A stretch of 64,000 bases of DNA from Hyaloscypha bicolor E (lineage: Eukaryota > Ascomycota > Leotiomycetes > Helotiales > Hyaloscyphaceae): contig NW_020194585.1 in NCBI RefSeq assembly GCF_002865645.1, positions 1,102,753 to 1,166,752 of the forward strand. The letters are read 5' to 3'. The notes under the pieces are model-generated. The model worked only from the letters and a program-made list of their open reading frames with translations. It was not told the DNA's origin and ran no database searches. Within the stretch, counting starts at the first letter, position 1; each line of letters begins with the position of its first letter. This document shows, piece after piece, positions 23,880 through 36,120 of the stretch. Made by a program: the position numbers and the translations under genes.

Positions 23880-25210
23880 GATCTTATTAAAATTCATAAT
23901 TCATAATTATAAAAAAGATTATTAGAACTTATAAATTAATTAATACTATTATAAAACTAAATTTAGTAATTCTATAAAATACTAATTTATTTTTATTTAC
24001 TAATAAAATCTCAGAGAAATTTACTAGATATATTTATATTTTTTTTAATTAATTTCTTTTCCGGATATAATTAACTTATACTAGATACTTATAGTAAAGA
24101 TTTAATTATATTTATAATATCTCTAGAACTATTAAGAATAATTATATTATTTTAAAGAGCTACTAATTCCGTTATATAATTTATATGAATTATTATAACT
24201 ATTCTAGAAAATCTATTTCTCAAAATTACTATATTATTTATTAATAATATTAGAATTAAGAGACCTTATATAAAATATAATAAATAGCTTATTTTATTTA
24301 GTATTCGGTATTTTATATTTAAATATCTTTAAAATCTGAATATAACCTTAAATAGAATTAAATAAACTAGAACTAGTATTAGAGAAAAATTATAGTTCTA
24401 TTATAATAATATAGTTATTATTAGCTTTATTTATAAAGTACTTTAAAAAAAAGCCTTTTAAGCTTAGGAATTATTAAGATCTTAAAATAGAAATATTATA
24501 ATAATATAACTAAAAGCAAGGTATTTATTAGAATTATTATTTATTATTATATTTAAATTAAAGACTTTATAATTATTACTAAATCTATTTACTACTTAAT
24601 AAGGAAAGATATAATATAGAACTAGAGTAATAAATAAATATAAGTTATATAAACTTTTTTAAAAAAGCTTATTATTATTTTAATATTTTATAAGTTATAT
24701 TATAATTTATTAAAAGATTAAAGAATAATTATATTAGTAATAGATATTAGTCTAGATAAATAGAAGCGAACTCTTAGTTAATATAATAATAAAAGGAAAA
24801 AGAAAGTTATATAATATAAGTCTGAAATCTGAAATAATACTAAATAAAAATATAATATTATTAAAAGAAAATATTAAAAGCTAGTAAAATATTTATAGAA
24901 AATATAATTCTAGTTATATAAAATTTATTTTATTATTAAACTAGATATTAATATACTTGTTATATAGCTAAGTAAAATAGCTATAGATTTTCCTAAAGCT
25001 CTAATTACTTATTAGCTAATATGAATTTAATTATTTAATTTTAAAATTAAATATATTAAAGAAACTAAGTATATTACTATTAATGAATTATTAAAATACT
25101 TATAGTAAAAAAGTAATACTAAAGATAACGAGAATATTAATAAATAATTAGTAATAGAGTTTAATACTATTAGAATAGTATTTATTAAATAGAAAGTTTA
25201 GTTAAAAAAA
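23880..25210 (+). pseudogene. gypsy reverse transcriptase remnant
   Basis: Reading through stops, the plus-strand translation follows a fungal gypsy reverse transcriptase. EKFTRYIYIF near 24010 corresponds to the FTGRYIYSLLDLFSGY region, followed by the decayed catalytic part and the connection region with KYLQNLNITLNRI (about 24320), a known family stretch where the next helix carries the thumb. Further on, QELLRS.NRNIII..KARYLLELL (about 24470-24540) fits the segment before RNase H. The catalytic aspartates cannot be confirmed, because the YxDD region reads FINNIR (D to N is what G-to-A RIP changes would give). Confidence 0.6.
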
Positions 25211-25220
25211 GCAGTTCTGG
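25211..25220 (+). repeat. target-site duplication of LINE B (3' side of element)
   Basis: GCAGTTCTGG directly before the poly-T. Its partner is at 31199-31208. Both are followed by T runs, so the duplication may be up to 13 bp long. Confidence 0.9.
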
Positions 25221-25447
25221 TTTTTTTTTTTTTTTTTTTTTTTTCCTTTTACATGCTTTATTAGTTTAGAACTATATAGTACGGCTAGCTAGCTAGCGTG
25301 TGTCTCAGTAGCTAATATACAGGCCCCAAAATCCAATATAGGTATAATAAATAGTTAGGAACGGTACCCCTAGAATAAAAACTTAAGGGAAATAAAGAAA
25401 ATAAGTATAAATCGCAAATCCTCTCCTATTCCCTATTCCTCTTTCCC

Positions 25448-28400
25448 CTATTCCCCCTCCCCTATTTCCACCCCTATTTCCTCCCCTATTTCCTCCCCTA
25501 TTTCCTCCCCTATTTCTACCCCTATTTCCACTTCTTCCACTTCCACGCTTCGGTCCATATGCCATTTTCTTATACATATACTAGTCTCTTTTAAGAATAC
25601 TAGTGTGTTCGGTATACCAATCTCCGTATGTAATAGAACTCGTAGGTTAAAAGCACTAGCCTCCAAGCTACCCTTGAATAGACTAAATAGTCTAATTCGT
25701 TCCTCCTTATATAGCTCGCAATATAAAAGGAGGTGCTTTGCATTCTCAGTCTTCCCATATTTGCATTTATTATTAGACGCTATTTTTAGCCTATATAAAT
25801 AGGACTTTATATATCCGTGGCCTAGCTTTAATTAGAAGAAGGCACTAGCTACTAGCCTTAAAGTTCCTAAAGGTAGCTATATTTTCTTGGATACTTTCCA
25901 CGGATATATATTACTATATAATTCTAGCTAGGTCTTCGGTTTAGTATAAGATTCTAAAAGTAGTCTATACTCTTGTTTCTTAACTTTATTAATTTGGACC
26001 CCTAGGAAAGCAAAGGAAGTTTTTACTAATTCGGGGTCACCTAATATAGGGGAAGTAGTGCCTATTTTAGCTAGTACATCTGCTTCTTCGTTCCCAATTA
26101 TATCTATATGGCCTGGGACCCAGATTAATTCTATACTAGCTCCTTTAGCTATAAGGGCTTTAGTGGCTAGTATAGCTCTAATCTATTAACTTTGTCCCGG
26201 CTTATCAGAAGGAGTTTTTAATCTTAGTAAACCAGCTTAGTTATCTATATAGATATTATAAAGCTCCCCTCTCTTTACTTTACTACTAGCGTATTTAATA
26301 GCTCTAGTAACGCCTTCTAGTTCTCCATTATAGACTATAGCACTAGTACCTATATTCTGGCTTTCTCTATATTTAGCTACGACCGGTATATAGGGAGTTT
26401 CGTGACTATAGACTACGAGTTCTAGGCCTATTCCGATTCCTTTTTAAGTTTGAGATCTATCTATATATATAGATAATATAGAGCTATTATTATATAAAGT
26501 CTTTAAATAGAGATTATGTAATATAGCAGTCTCTTCCTTAGGCTATCTTAATATAGTGATTTTATAAGGTACTTCTCTATTCCAGGGAGTAAAGTAAAAG
26601 TGTCTTATAGTCTCTAAGTCCTTAGGAACTATAAGTTCCTTAATAGAATCGACTATAATTTCAATTTGGGACATTTTAGCCATATAATCTCGAACTAGAT
26701 CTGTATTTAGACTATAAATAGAGTCTATATCAGAGTCTACTAATTCTAATTACTTAGATCTTTGGAAGGACTTCTCAAACTCTAGTCTAATAGAATAATT
26801 TAGACTTAATTTAAGGATACGGAGGGCATATCGGCGACGACTATGGTTTAGCCTTATAATAGGTGGAAGTAAAGCTAATTCGACCTCTATAGGAATAATA
26901 GGAGCCGTTTTAAATACTCCTAAAGTTTTCCTTAAAGCTAGGTTCTAAATAGCTTATAAAGGCCTAATTTGAGCTTTATTTTCGGTCTTCCACCATAATA
27001 AGGAATCATAGTCTATTATACTAGTAACACAGGCTAAATATAGCTATCTAATTACAAATGGGGATAAACCACGTGATATATTCGTAAGTCTCTAAACCCT
27101 ATAAAAGGCTTGTTTTGCTTTAGAAGTCCTATAAGCTATATGTTCCTTAAATCTGAGATTCTCGTCGAAATACATTCCTATCCACTTAACTACTTTACTA
27201 GGGGAAACTAGTTCCCTATTAGGTAGTTTTAAGCTAGGTTTGTTCTTGGAATTATCAAAGTAAATAAGCTCAGTCTTATCTATATCAAAGCTAATAGCAT
27301 TTTTATTCCCTAGATCGACTATATCCTTTACTTCCCGCTCTAAAGTCTTAATATTCTTTTTAAGGCTATTAGAAGCAGTAGTAAGGGTTATATCGTCTAA
27401 ATAGGACTTAAAACTAACGTTTACTAATTTAAATAGATCTCGGATATAGATCAGGAATAGTATAGGTAATATAGGACTCCCTTGTGGAATGCTAGTAAGT
27501 ATAGACTTAAATGCTTCTATATTATTATTAAAAGCTAGTCTTAATACTCGGTTATCTAGGAACGATAATACCCAGAGAATAAGGCTAGTAGGTAGTAATA
27601 AACTAATCATAATCTGTAATAGCCTATTCTTGGACACGTGATCGAAGGCATCTTTGACATCTAGGAAGAAAGTAGTAGTTTTCAGCTTATAGGACTTATT
27701 AGTCTCTATTTCATTCTATAGTAATAAAGCAGTATTAATAGCTAACTTATATAGCCTACCTCCCATTTGGGAAGGGTGTAATAGGTTACTAGTCTCGGCT
27801 AAATAACTAAGTCTCTTAGCTAATATTCTCTCAGAAACCTTCCCTAAGCAATTAAGTAAGGAAATAACTCGATATGCTTTAGGTAGGAAATAGTTTAGTT
27901 TTCCTGATTTCTTTAGAATAAAGCCAGTAGCTTGTTTCCAGACTTTAGGGTAGTACCCCTTATTAATAAATAAGGAATATAGCCTATAAAAAATGTCTGG
28001 AGCAGCTCTATAAGCATGGACTATAATCTCTTGAGTAACTAAGTCTGGTCCTGGGGTTTTCCCCTTTATCTTAGAAGTATATACTTATTCTAGCTCTATT
28101 CTGGATAGAATAGGCCAGTTCCACTTTAAACTAGGCCTATAGTTTATTAGGCTAATAGGCTCAGTATTAGGGGATAGTAGGAAAAGCTCAGCTCTAAAGA
28201 TATTATACTTCTCTTGGAAAGTCGACTTTAAATTGCTATTACCACTATTACTACTATTTCCACTATTACTACTTAAGATACTAGGGATCGGTTCATATAA
28301 GGTATCTTTAGTATATTTCATAGCTTTAAAAATCGACTGGAAGTCTTTATTCTCTAAGAACTTATTCCAATACGCTAGCTTAGCGCCTTTAATAGCAATA

Positions 28401-29446
28401 AAGTAGGTATTCTTTGCATTTTGGAGTTCTTGTTTATAGAGAGTATACCCTGAGGCTTTAGACTTACGGCTATAGTATAGTATTAATTTACGTAAAGTCT
28501 TTAAGTCCTCATTCCACCAGGGTTTAGAATATGGACTAATAGTAGATTTTGGAATACTATTACTAGCCGCATCCACTATTCTATTAGTAAAGTCTTTAGC
28601 TAATAGGTCTAGTTCATGGTTTCCAGGTATACTAGTAAGTGGAAAGGGTATATTATTAAGGCTACTAATAAGGTAGCTTGTAAATTTAGCCCAGTCCGCT
28701 TTCCTAGTATTAAATCTGACTGGATTAGAACTAGAGCTATAAGTCGACTTACTAATAGTAAATAGTACCCCAAAGTAATCAGAACCTAAGTCTGGTAGTA
28801 CTTGCCAGTCTTTGATCTTAGTTACTATTCCACTAGTAGCAAAACTTAAGTCTAATACGGAAGGAGTGGATATATTAGATCTATAGAAGGTACCTTCCCC
28901 TGGTTTATTTAATAGCCTTAGAGAATAGCTCTCTATATAGCTAATTAAATGGATTACATGACTGCTTTGAGGCCTTAGGGAATCCCACCAAGGATAATAT
29001 ATATTAAAATCGCCTAGTAATAAAGAGCTATTAAAGAAAGTAGTAGGTAAAATGTCCTCTCTTAATATAGTCAATATACTATTAGGGTCTTCTGGGTAAA
29101 TTGTATTATAGAAATTAATTAGCTGCATTTTTAGTGCACCTAGACTTAAGTCTATAATTAGGTAATCTGGATTACTTAGTGAGTTTTGAGCTAGGCTAGC
29201 CTGTAATTCACGGGCTATGTAAATTAAGGTTCTAGGTCTCAAGGTACCGTAATTCGGGAGTATTTAATAATAGCTCGAGTATATAATAGAACGATATTTC
29301 CGATTATTACTATCCCTTGCTATTACCCATGGTTCCTGGATTACTAGGACTTTAATATCCAATTCTATAGCTATTTACAAAACGTTTTCAGTAGTAGTTC
29401 TATTACGATTCACATTAAATTGTAGTACTTTTATGTAGTTACTCAT
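25448..29446 (-). pseudogene. LINE B ORF2 (endonuclease - reverse transcriptase - RNase H), RIP stops
   Basis: 1333-codon frame from the ATG at 29446 to 25448, without a single frameshift. It begins MSNYIKVLQFNVNRNR, the usual LINE endonuclease start. The endonuclease has IQEPWV and LGDFNIYYPWW (D at about codon 146). The RT shows PQGSPILPILFLIYIRDL and the catalytic SYLDD (near 27395). The RNase H follows (about 26560-26170), with the D/E/D pattern seen best in copies C and E. After it comes the C-terminal C-x-x...H...C region (NNKCKYGKTENAKHLLLYC) and a GEEI/GVEI repeat tail of six 12-base units. In-frame TAA/TAG stops sit at former Gln and Trp codons, so the protein cannot be made, but the loss is by point mutation only. 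Confidence 0.9.
25462..25533 (-). repeat. 12-bp minisatellite in LINE B ORF2 tail (6 units)
   Basis: Six units of CTATTTCCTCCC (plus strand), coding G-E-E-I or G-V-E-I on the minus strand, at the extreme C terminus of ORF2. Two outer units and the fifth carry a T-to-A difference. Copy C has eight units, so the array varies in length between copies. Confidence 0.9.
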
Positions 29447-31055
29447 TAATAGTAATAGTAGGAATCGAAGTGGTGGCTTGCTTTATAGCTAAGTAGACTT
29501 CACATAGCTTAGAACTAGCTGAATGTGTAGTACTTAAGTAATTGGAGCATTTGGTAATCACGTGGGGGCATTTTTTACCCTTCTTTTTACAGATAGAGCA
29601 AAAATGGTTCTTAGTCATATGACTTTCCCTATATAGTAAATATATAGGTTCTCTTTTGCAAATAGAATCTAAGTGCCCGTATCCTGCGCACCTAGTGCAC
29701 TGTATAGTACTAGAGATAGTATGATATTTTACTACCTTAGCAGAGATTCCGGCTATAAGAAGTCTATTTTTAATAGCTCTATTAGCTTGGATCTCGGTAG
29801 GGAATGCCACTACTACTAAACCGGCTCGCTGGAGGCCTGAGTCTCTCTTTTCCTTAGAAGTGGCCCAATAAGGCTGGCCAATAGGCTCTAGTCCTTTATT
29901 AAAGGTCTTGATTTCTTCTAGGACTAAGTCCATTCCTTCGGGTATATCGAACTCACGAATAGGTATACCGTAGATAATAACTTTATACCATGGTTCCCCT
30001 TTTTGTATACTTTTAACTAAGGGAAGCACCCCCTTTATAATCTCAATATTTGAAACCAGAAAATCAGAGTTAAACTCCGGGGTGGTATTTACTATAATAT
30101 TACCCCTTGAGGAAAGAGAGACCATAGAGATTACTAGTCCCTTGATTCCCTTAGAGCGAAAAGCAGTATTAAGCGAATTGCGAGTAGAAATAGCTGAAAA
30201 GGAAGTAGCCTGCTCTATATAAGCTAGTAGGAAGGTGCATTTCCTAGAGAGGGCTGTGTTTTTAGTATTATATATACTATATAGACTAGTGTTACGAGTA
30301 CTAGTATTGGTGCCACGAGTACTACCGCTACTAGTAAGTATACTAGTACTATTCCCTCCCTGATTTTTGGACTTAGTATGTGATACTAAAGTCCAGTCAG
30401 ATACTGAGTTTGTGGGTTCTTAACTAGCTATACTAGCCCAAGTAGGCTTAGCTTGTATAGCTTATATAGGCTTTATAGGGGCAGTTTTTGCTTGTATTCT
30501 TGCTTGAATTTCGATCCGTTTAGTGGCATTTTCGAGGTTTGCTACTTGAGAGGCTAGTAGAGTACTGGTATGGCGGATACGGCCGAATTCAGTGTATTCC
30601 CTGAAGATTTCTACTAGATCTAGTAGTCGAGATTATTGATCATAGGAAGTAGTGATACTAATAGCCTTGACTATTAGTTCCCGGGCTTGGCGAATTAGTA
30701 ATTTAGCTTCGTTCGAAGCTTGGTTCTAATATTAGTAGTGGTTTCCGTGGTTTTGGTGTTCCTTATTAATATCGCTATCGATATTGCTCGAGCTAGGGCC
30801 ATGCTTTAGCCCGTTTAGTGTGCGGCTCTGTCGATTCGCACTAGCCTGATTAAGCTGAGAAAAAGGGGCTGCGAGTTCGTCTGAGGATATGGGGTTCGTG
30901 GTTAAATCGAAGGCGAACTGGGAACCTGGGGGGAATCGAGGTAATGGGGGGCTAGTAGGTAGCTCTAGCTCCGAGCTAGGGCTCTCAGGGAGCTCTCCGA
31001 GGTCCTGGGGGTCGATATTAGGGGGGCTGGAGCCCGGGGGGTCAGGGGGGGCCAT
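29439..31055 (-). pseudogene. LINE B ORF1 (gag-like protein with CCHC zinc knuckles), RIP stops
   Basis: 539-codon frame from the ATG at 31055 (start MAPPDPPGSSPPNIDPQDLG) to the TAA at 29439. ORF1 proteins of Tad1-type LINEs bind element RNA. The N-terminal 100 residues are Pro/Ser/Glu-rich. The conserved part begins near codon 310 (30125), after which the frame is open. It ends with a CCHC knuckle CTRCAGYGHLDSIC and a second Cys/His cluster CSICKKKGKKCPHVITKC. Several in-frame stops between codons 107 and 310 replace Gln or Trp codons seen in sister copies, so the frame is damaged but not shifted. Its stop overlaps the start of ORF2. Confidence 0.88.
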
Positions 31056-31198
31056 TTAGCCGGCTCTAGTTCTACTTATAGTAGGTTCTAGAGCCTGGGG
31101 CTAAAGGGAGTAAGTGTATGGAGTGAGTTCTGTAGGTAGGTGAAGTGTGTAACTGAAAGTAAGGGGGGTAAAAAACCGGAAAAAAAAGTTGAATGATT

Positions 31199-31208
31199 GC
31201 AGTTCTGG
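31199..31208 (+). repeat. target-site duplication of LINE B (5' side of element)
   Basis: GCAGTTCTGG directly after the 5' end of the minus-strand LINE, identical to 25211-25220. Confidence 0.9.
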
Positions 31209-31211
31209 TTT

Positions 31212-32760
31212 AATTATATAATATTATATTAAGAAATTAAATTCCTAAAACTTTTACTAGATATTTAAATAATAGTATCTAGTTACTAGAGATTAATAAT
31301 TAAAGTTTTATTATATCTAGAAGCAAATTAGTAATATTAAAAAATAATAATATCCGGAAGTTATATAATAAAGATTATAGCCTTTTATATATAATTTCTA
31401 GTAAAATAATAAATAATAATACTAACTTCTATACTTTATTTAATAACCCGACTATTTTACTAGATTTCTTAGATAATAGCTATTCTAAATAATATTAAAA
31501 TATTATATAATACCTTATAATACTTTCTAAACTAGAAGAAATATCTAGAACCAAGTTTTAAAAGTTAAATAAAAAAGCTTTAAATTATAATATAAGAAAT
31601 TAATTACTATAGAAAGTTATATCTAAAGTACATTTATCTTAACTTATTATTAATAACTAAAAATAAAGGAAGATTATTATTAAAAAGCTATATAATAAGA
31701 TTAGATATATTAGAAAGAAAAATACTTTTTATTTAATAGCTAGCTATTATTATTAGAAAAGTTATTATAATTATATATAGAAATATATTAATATTTATAA
31801 AAATAAAATAAAATAAAAAGAAGCTTTATATCTAATAAAAGCTATATTTCTTTTTTATTACCTTAGGATTAATATAGTTAAACTACTAGATTATAAAAGA
31901 TATAATTTGCTAGTTATTACTAGAAATAATTTTTTAGAATAAGTTAAAGCTAGATTTTTAAAGAATTTAACTAGTAAGAAGATTATTAAGTTTATTTATA
32001 AGTATAGTTTATTTAAATAGCTTAAGGTAAATAATAAATTAGAATTTAAAGAAGTAGTAATTTAAGAATTTAATAAGCTAGAAATTAAATACATTATTAT
32101 TTTAGCCTATAATTCTAAAAGAAATAATATAATTAAAAGAAAGTATTAAATAATTATTTAAGTATTTATTATATTTATAATAGATAAAAAGAAGCCTTAA
32201 ATAGATTTATTATTATATATTCTATTTACTAACTAAATTATTATATATAAACTAATTGGATTTATTTTCTTTTATATAATCTATAATAAAGAAGCTATAT
32301 TACTTATAGAAATATGTTTTTTAATCTAAAGAATATTTAAATAAAATAAAGTTTATAATAAAAAGATATTTCTAGAAATAAATATAAAATAAATATAAAT
32401 ATAAAATAAATATAAATAAAAGATAAAAATATTAAAAAAGCTAAAATAAAGAAAAATAAAAGATATTAAAAAAAAAAAGTAATTTAATACTATTTACTAG
32501 ATTTATTTAAAGTCTATTTTCGAGAAGAATCTAGTTCTTATATATAATATTAAACTAATAAATTAAAATAAGTTAAGAAATATAAAGCTATTATATTACT
32601 AGCTTGGGCTATATAAAATAAGATATATAAATTAATTAAAAGAATATTATATATTAGAAAAGCTTAATAATATTATATTTTAAAATATATATACCGGGAA
32701 TTAACTTAAATAATTTATTAAAAGAAATAAATTTTAGTATTTCTCTAAAAACGAAGTTAA
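31212..32760 (+). pseudogene. gypsy RNase H / integrase remnant with GPY-type C terminus
   Basis: The plus-strand frame continues the gypsy pol after LINE B. Recognisable parts are the zinc-binding/linker region near 31680-31780 (KLYNKIRYIRKKNTFYLIA), the integrase core (YNLLVITRNNFLE.VEARFL at about 31910, where DD has become NN) and YKYSLFK.LKVNNKLEFKE near 32000. The GPY/F-type module LGLYKIRYIN.LKEYYILE sits at about 32605-32660, followed by GNQLKQF. The last two blocks are diagnostic of Ty3/gypsy integrases. I see no chromodomain after it. Many stops, no open frame of useful length. Confidence 0.7.
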
Positions 32761-34899
32761 TAATAAATATATATCTATAAATAAATATTTTAAAATAAAT
32801 ATAGAATTAAAAAAGGAAATAGTTATAAAATACTATAAATAAAATAGTACTTAAGAAATCGAGAAAGCTACTAGTATTATTATATATATTTTAGAATTAC
32901 TAGAATTAGAGAAAGCGAAATATATTTCTTTTATAAAGAACTAAAAAGAAGTATCTAATAATAAAAGCTTTTTTTAACCTGAAATAAAGCTTATTATTTT
33001 TAATTTTTTATATATCTTTTAATTTTTTCTTCTAACTATTATTTATTTCTTTTAGAGAATATTATTATTAGATTATTATTCTAGAAATTAGATAAGCTTT
33101 ATTATTACTTATTTTTTATTATTATTTTATTATTATTTAATTATTATTACTAGATAATATTCTTAATATAAGATTCTATTACTAGATTTTGGGAATTAAA
33201 TATAAAGTATTTCTTTTAATATAAAAATAAATAGGAAATTAAGAAATTATTTTATAAACTTTTAATTCCGAATTATAATATTTTCCAGAAAGTTCTTATA
33301 ATATAAATAATTACTATATATAGAAAAAAGAAGAAAAGAAGAAAGATAGCCTTTTATATATATCTTACTAAACTAGAAATCTTTTAAAAGCTTTATTTGC
33401 CTTTTTAGCTAGCTATTCTTGCGGTTTATACTAATTTAAAGCTTAATTATAATACTTATAAATCTCGATTTTAATTTGAATTACTATTATAAGTTTACTT
33501 ATAATATCTAAATAAACTTCCTAATTAGAAGTTATATATAAACGAAATAGCCGAACTAGAAGCCCTATAAGAGAAAAGAGAAATATTATTAAATTTAATA
33601 ATTATTTCCGAAAGTATTTAATAATATATAATTCTAGAAATCTCTCGAATATTAAATAAACTAGATCTGCTTATTTAAAGCCTATCTTATATCTAGCCTA
33701 TTTTATACTAAAAAGCCTATTTTCTTTTTTATATAATTATAGCTATATTTAAAGTATATATCAAGGCTTAATTAATATATTATATATTTCTATTTTTATA
33801 TAAAGAGAACTTATTCTCTAATTATAATACTATTTTATTACTAGAAATTAATTCTTATTATTAATCTATTCTTTATTATTAAATATTATTTAAATAATTA
33901 AGAAAATATTTTTAATTCTATATTCTTAATACTAATTTAAAATACTGGATTTTTTTATATTTTATATTAATTTTAATATTAATTATTTCAAACTTAATAA
34001 TAGTATTATAAATTCTATTTATATTATTTTATAATTCTTTTTTTTTATAATTATTAAAGCCTTTAATATTGCTTTTATAAATATAAATATTACTTTAAAA
34101 TTCTAACTAATTAAGTAATTTTATACTATATAAAATTAATTTTAATAAATACGAAATAAATATAATTAGCTTTTAGAAAAGATATAAATTAGTTTTAAAA
34201 GAAATAATATTTTATTCTAATTTCTTTTTTATTAATACTTACTTTATGTTTTTAATATATTTTTAATATATTAATATATCTTATTTTTTATATATTTTTT
34301 ATATTATTTCTCTTTTTTTATATATATTTTTTTAAGTTAGTAGAAATATTTCTAAATAAATAAGAAATTAAAATATATTTATATTATTTTCTTTTATATT
34401 CTAATACTTTAGATATTATTATTATATTTATATTTATATTATATTACTTTATTATTTCTCTATTATTATAATTTAATTTAACTTACTTTAATTATTTTCT
34501 AGATTATATTTCCTTAAATATATATATTTATAATTTTTTCTATAATAAAAGCCTAATTCTATATTTTATTTTTTATAATTATTTCTAATTTGTAACTATA
34601 TTACCTTAAATATATTTAATTATTATATCTATTTTCTCTATTATATATATATTACTATTTTAGCTTTATTTTCTTATTAGAAAAAAAGAAAAACTTAAAT
34701 ATATATAATATCTTTATATAATTCAAGTTTATTCTAATTTATTCTTTGTTTTAAAAAGTACTTAGGAGAAATTCTTATAATTTCGGGAATCTTTAATTCT
34801 ATAACCTATAACTATTATATTAATAATATTTTTATAACTTTTTTAAAAATAATAAAATAACTAAAGAATAGATTTCTTAAGCTAGTAAAGTATAATAGC
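32761..34899. other. AT-rich DNA after the gypsy integrase
   Basis: Expected position of the 3' LTR of the gypsy relict. 33300-33760 is somewhat less AT-rich (AAATAGCCGAACTAGAAGCC), but no repeat partner or protein could be recognised. The part from 33900 to 34740 is almost pure A/T. Confidence 0.4.
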
Positions 34900-35982
34900 T
34901 AGTTCTTATAAGTTATAGTATTATTAAAAGCCTATAAATTAATAGTATTAAAGTTTAGAATATTAAGAAAGTTTAAGTAATTATAAAAGACTTACTAATA
35001 TTAGAAAAGATAGCTATAATTACTAAATTTAATATAAATATCCTAAATAAGCTAAGTAATATATATAATAAGCTCTTAAAATAAAAGACCTTTATTAGAA
35101 ACAGAACTGAATTAGAATTAACTAAGGAAAAACTAAAGAACTATTAAGCTAATAATAGAGAATTCGAGAATATTATTAAAGGTATTACTAAAAGCAAATA
35201 AGAAAAGCTTAATAAGATTAAAACTATAGTAAATAGTCTAGAAACCAAGAATTAGAATAGAATTATATTATATAATAAAGCTTTTAGCTAATATATTAAT
35301 AATATTTATAATAATCTTAGTAAAAACATTTATAAAAAGTTATACTTTTTTTTAAAGATAAAAGCTTTAGTATATAAAGCTATTTTGAAATATATTAAAA
35401 ATAAGAAATATTAAAATACTAATATATTTATTAAATTAAATATTATTAAGATATTTAAGTAATATATTAAAGCTATTTTGGAACCTAAAGAATTGGTTTT
35501 TAAGCTATTATTAACTAATAATCTCAAGACTAGATAATATATCTTTAATATTTCCGGAATTCTAATTAAGGAAGTTTATAATAATAAGCCTTTTTCTACT
35601 TTCCAAAATAAGTCTAAAAAATAGACTCTTATTATAATTTTAGCTTTAACTTAATTAGATTTAGCTAATAAGAATAAAGCTAATTTAATATAGCCTAGTA
35701 ATAAATTTACTAGTAAAACTAGTAGAATTAGTATAACTAGATAAGAAGAACCTAATAAGAAAAGAGAATAAGCTAAGCCTAAGATTTCTAATAAATAGCG
35801 AAAATCTAAATACTAGTTCAAGTATAAGGCTAATAAAGTAGAGGAATTCTTTATTCTAAAAAGAAAGATATTATCTAGAAAGATTTCCGTAATTATATCT
35901 AGAATTAAGAAACAGAAAATTAAGGATATTAAATCCGGAGAAATTAAAATTAACTAATATACTTATAAGATACTAGCTAATA
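34900..35982 (+). pseudogene. gag-like relict frame, probably copia, truncated by LINE C
   Basis: The plus strand keeps one frame that reads, with RIP stops, as a charged helical protein: KELVFKLLLTNNLKTR near 35490, then a basic stretch with NKKRE.AKPKISNK. It runs to the 5' end of LINE C. Just beyond the 3' end of LINE C (48494) a copia protease starts on the same strand, so this may be the gag part of that copia element with LINE C inserted between gag and protease. The gag identity itself is inference: I see no zinc knuckle. Confidence 0.4.
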
Positions 35983-36120
35983 CAAAAAACTTTTTCCGGT
36001 TTTTTACTCCCCTTACTTTCATACCCACACTTTACCCACCTTTAGAACTCACTTAATACATCCCAGCCCTTTGGCCCCAGGCTCTAGAACCTATTATTAG
36101 TAGAACTAGAGCTAGGCTAA

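Larger units (their letters stand above)
25221..31198 (-). mobile_element. Tad1-type LINE, copy B, full length (5978 bp)
   Basis: Complete non-LTR retrotransposon on the minus strand, with two overlapping ORFs, a 3' untranslated region and a terminal poly-A (24 T on the plus strand, 25221-25244). A perfect target duplication GCAGTTCTGG flanks it (25211-25220 and 31199-31208; three further T may belong). Its 5' end is the family motif with TTTTTTTTCCGGTTTTTT. It is the least RIP-mutated LINE in the window: both ORFs keep their frame from start to stop and are broken only by point-mutation stops. It sits inside the gypsy pol relict. The family is placed with fungal Tad1-type LINEs from the domain order: gag with CCHC knuckles, then an APE-type endonuclease, RT, RNase H and a C-terminal Cys/His motif. 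Confidence 0.93.
21640..32760 (+). mobile_element. Ty3/gypsy retrotransposon relict, split by LINE copy B and a solo LTR
   Basis: Plus-strand element in three blocks: gag-like frame (21640-22940), reverse transcriptase (about 23880-25210), then RNase H and integrase (31212-32760). LINE B (25221-31198) lies between the RT and integrase blocks, and its target duplication proves the two blocks were once contiguous. A solo LTR sits at 22949-23139. Gene order gag-RT-RNase H-integrase is the Ty3/gypsy order. Stops are dense and of the RIP type. LTRs could not be delimited. Confidence 0.75.

Noticed and set aside
25383..25577. Gly/Arg/Asn-rich open frame (RGGNRGG repeats)
   Set aside because: It is the 12-bp minisatellite of LINE B ORF2 read in another frame, not an RGG protein.
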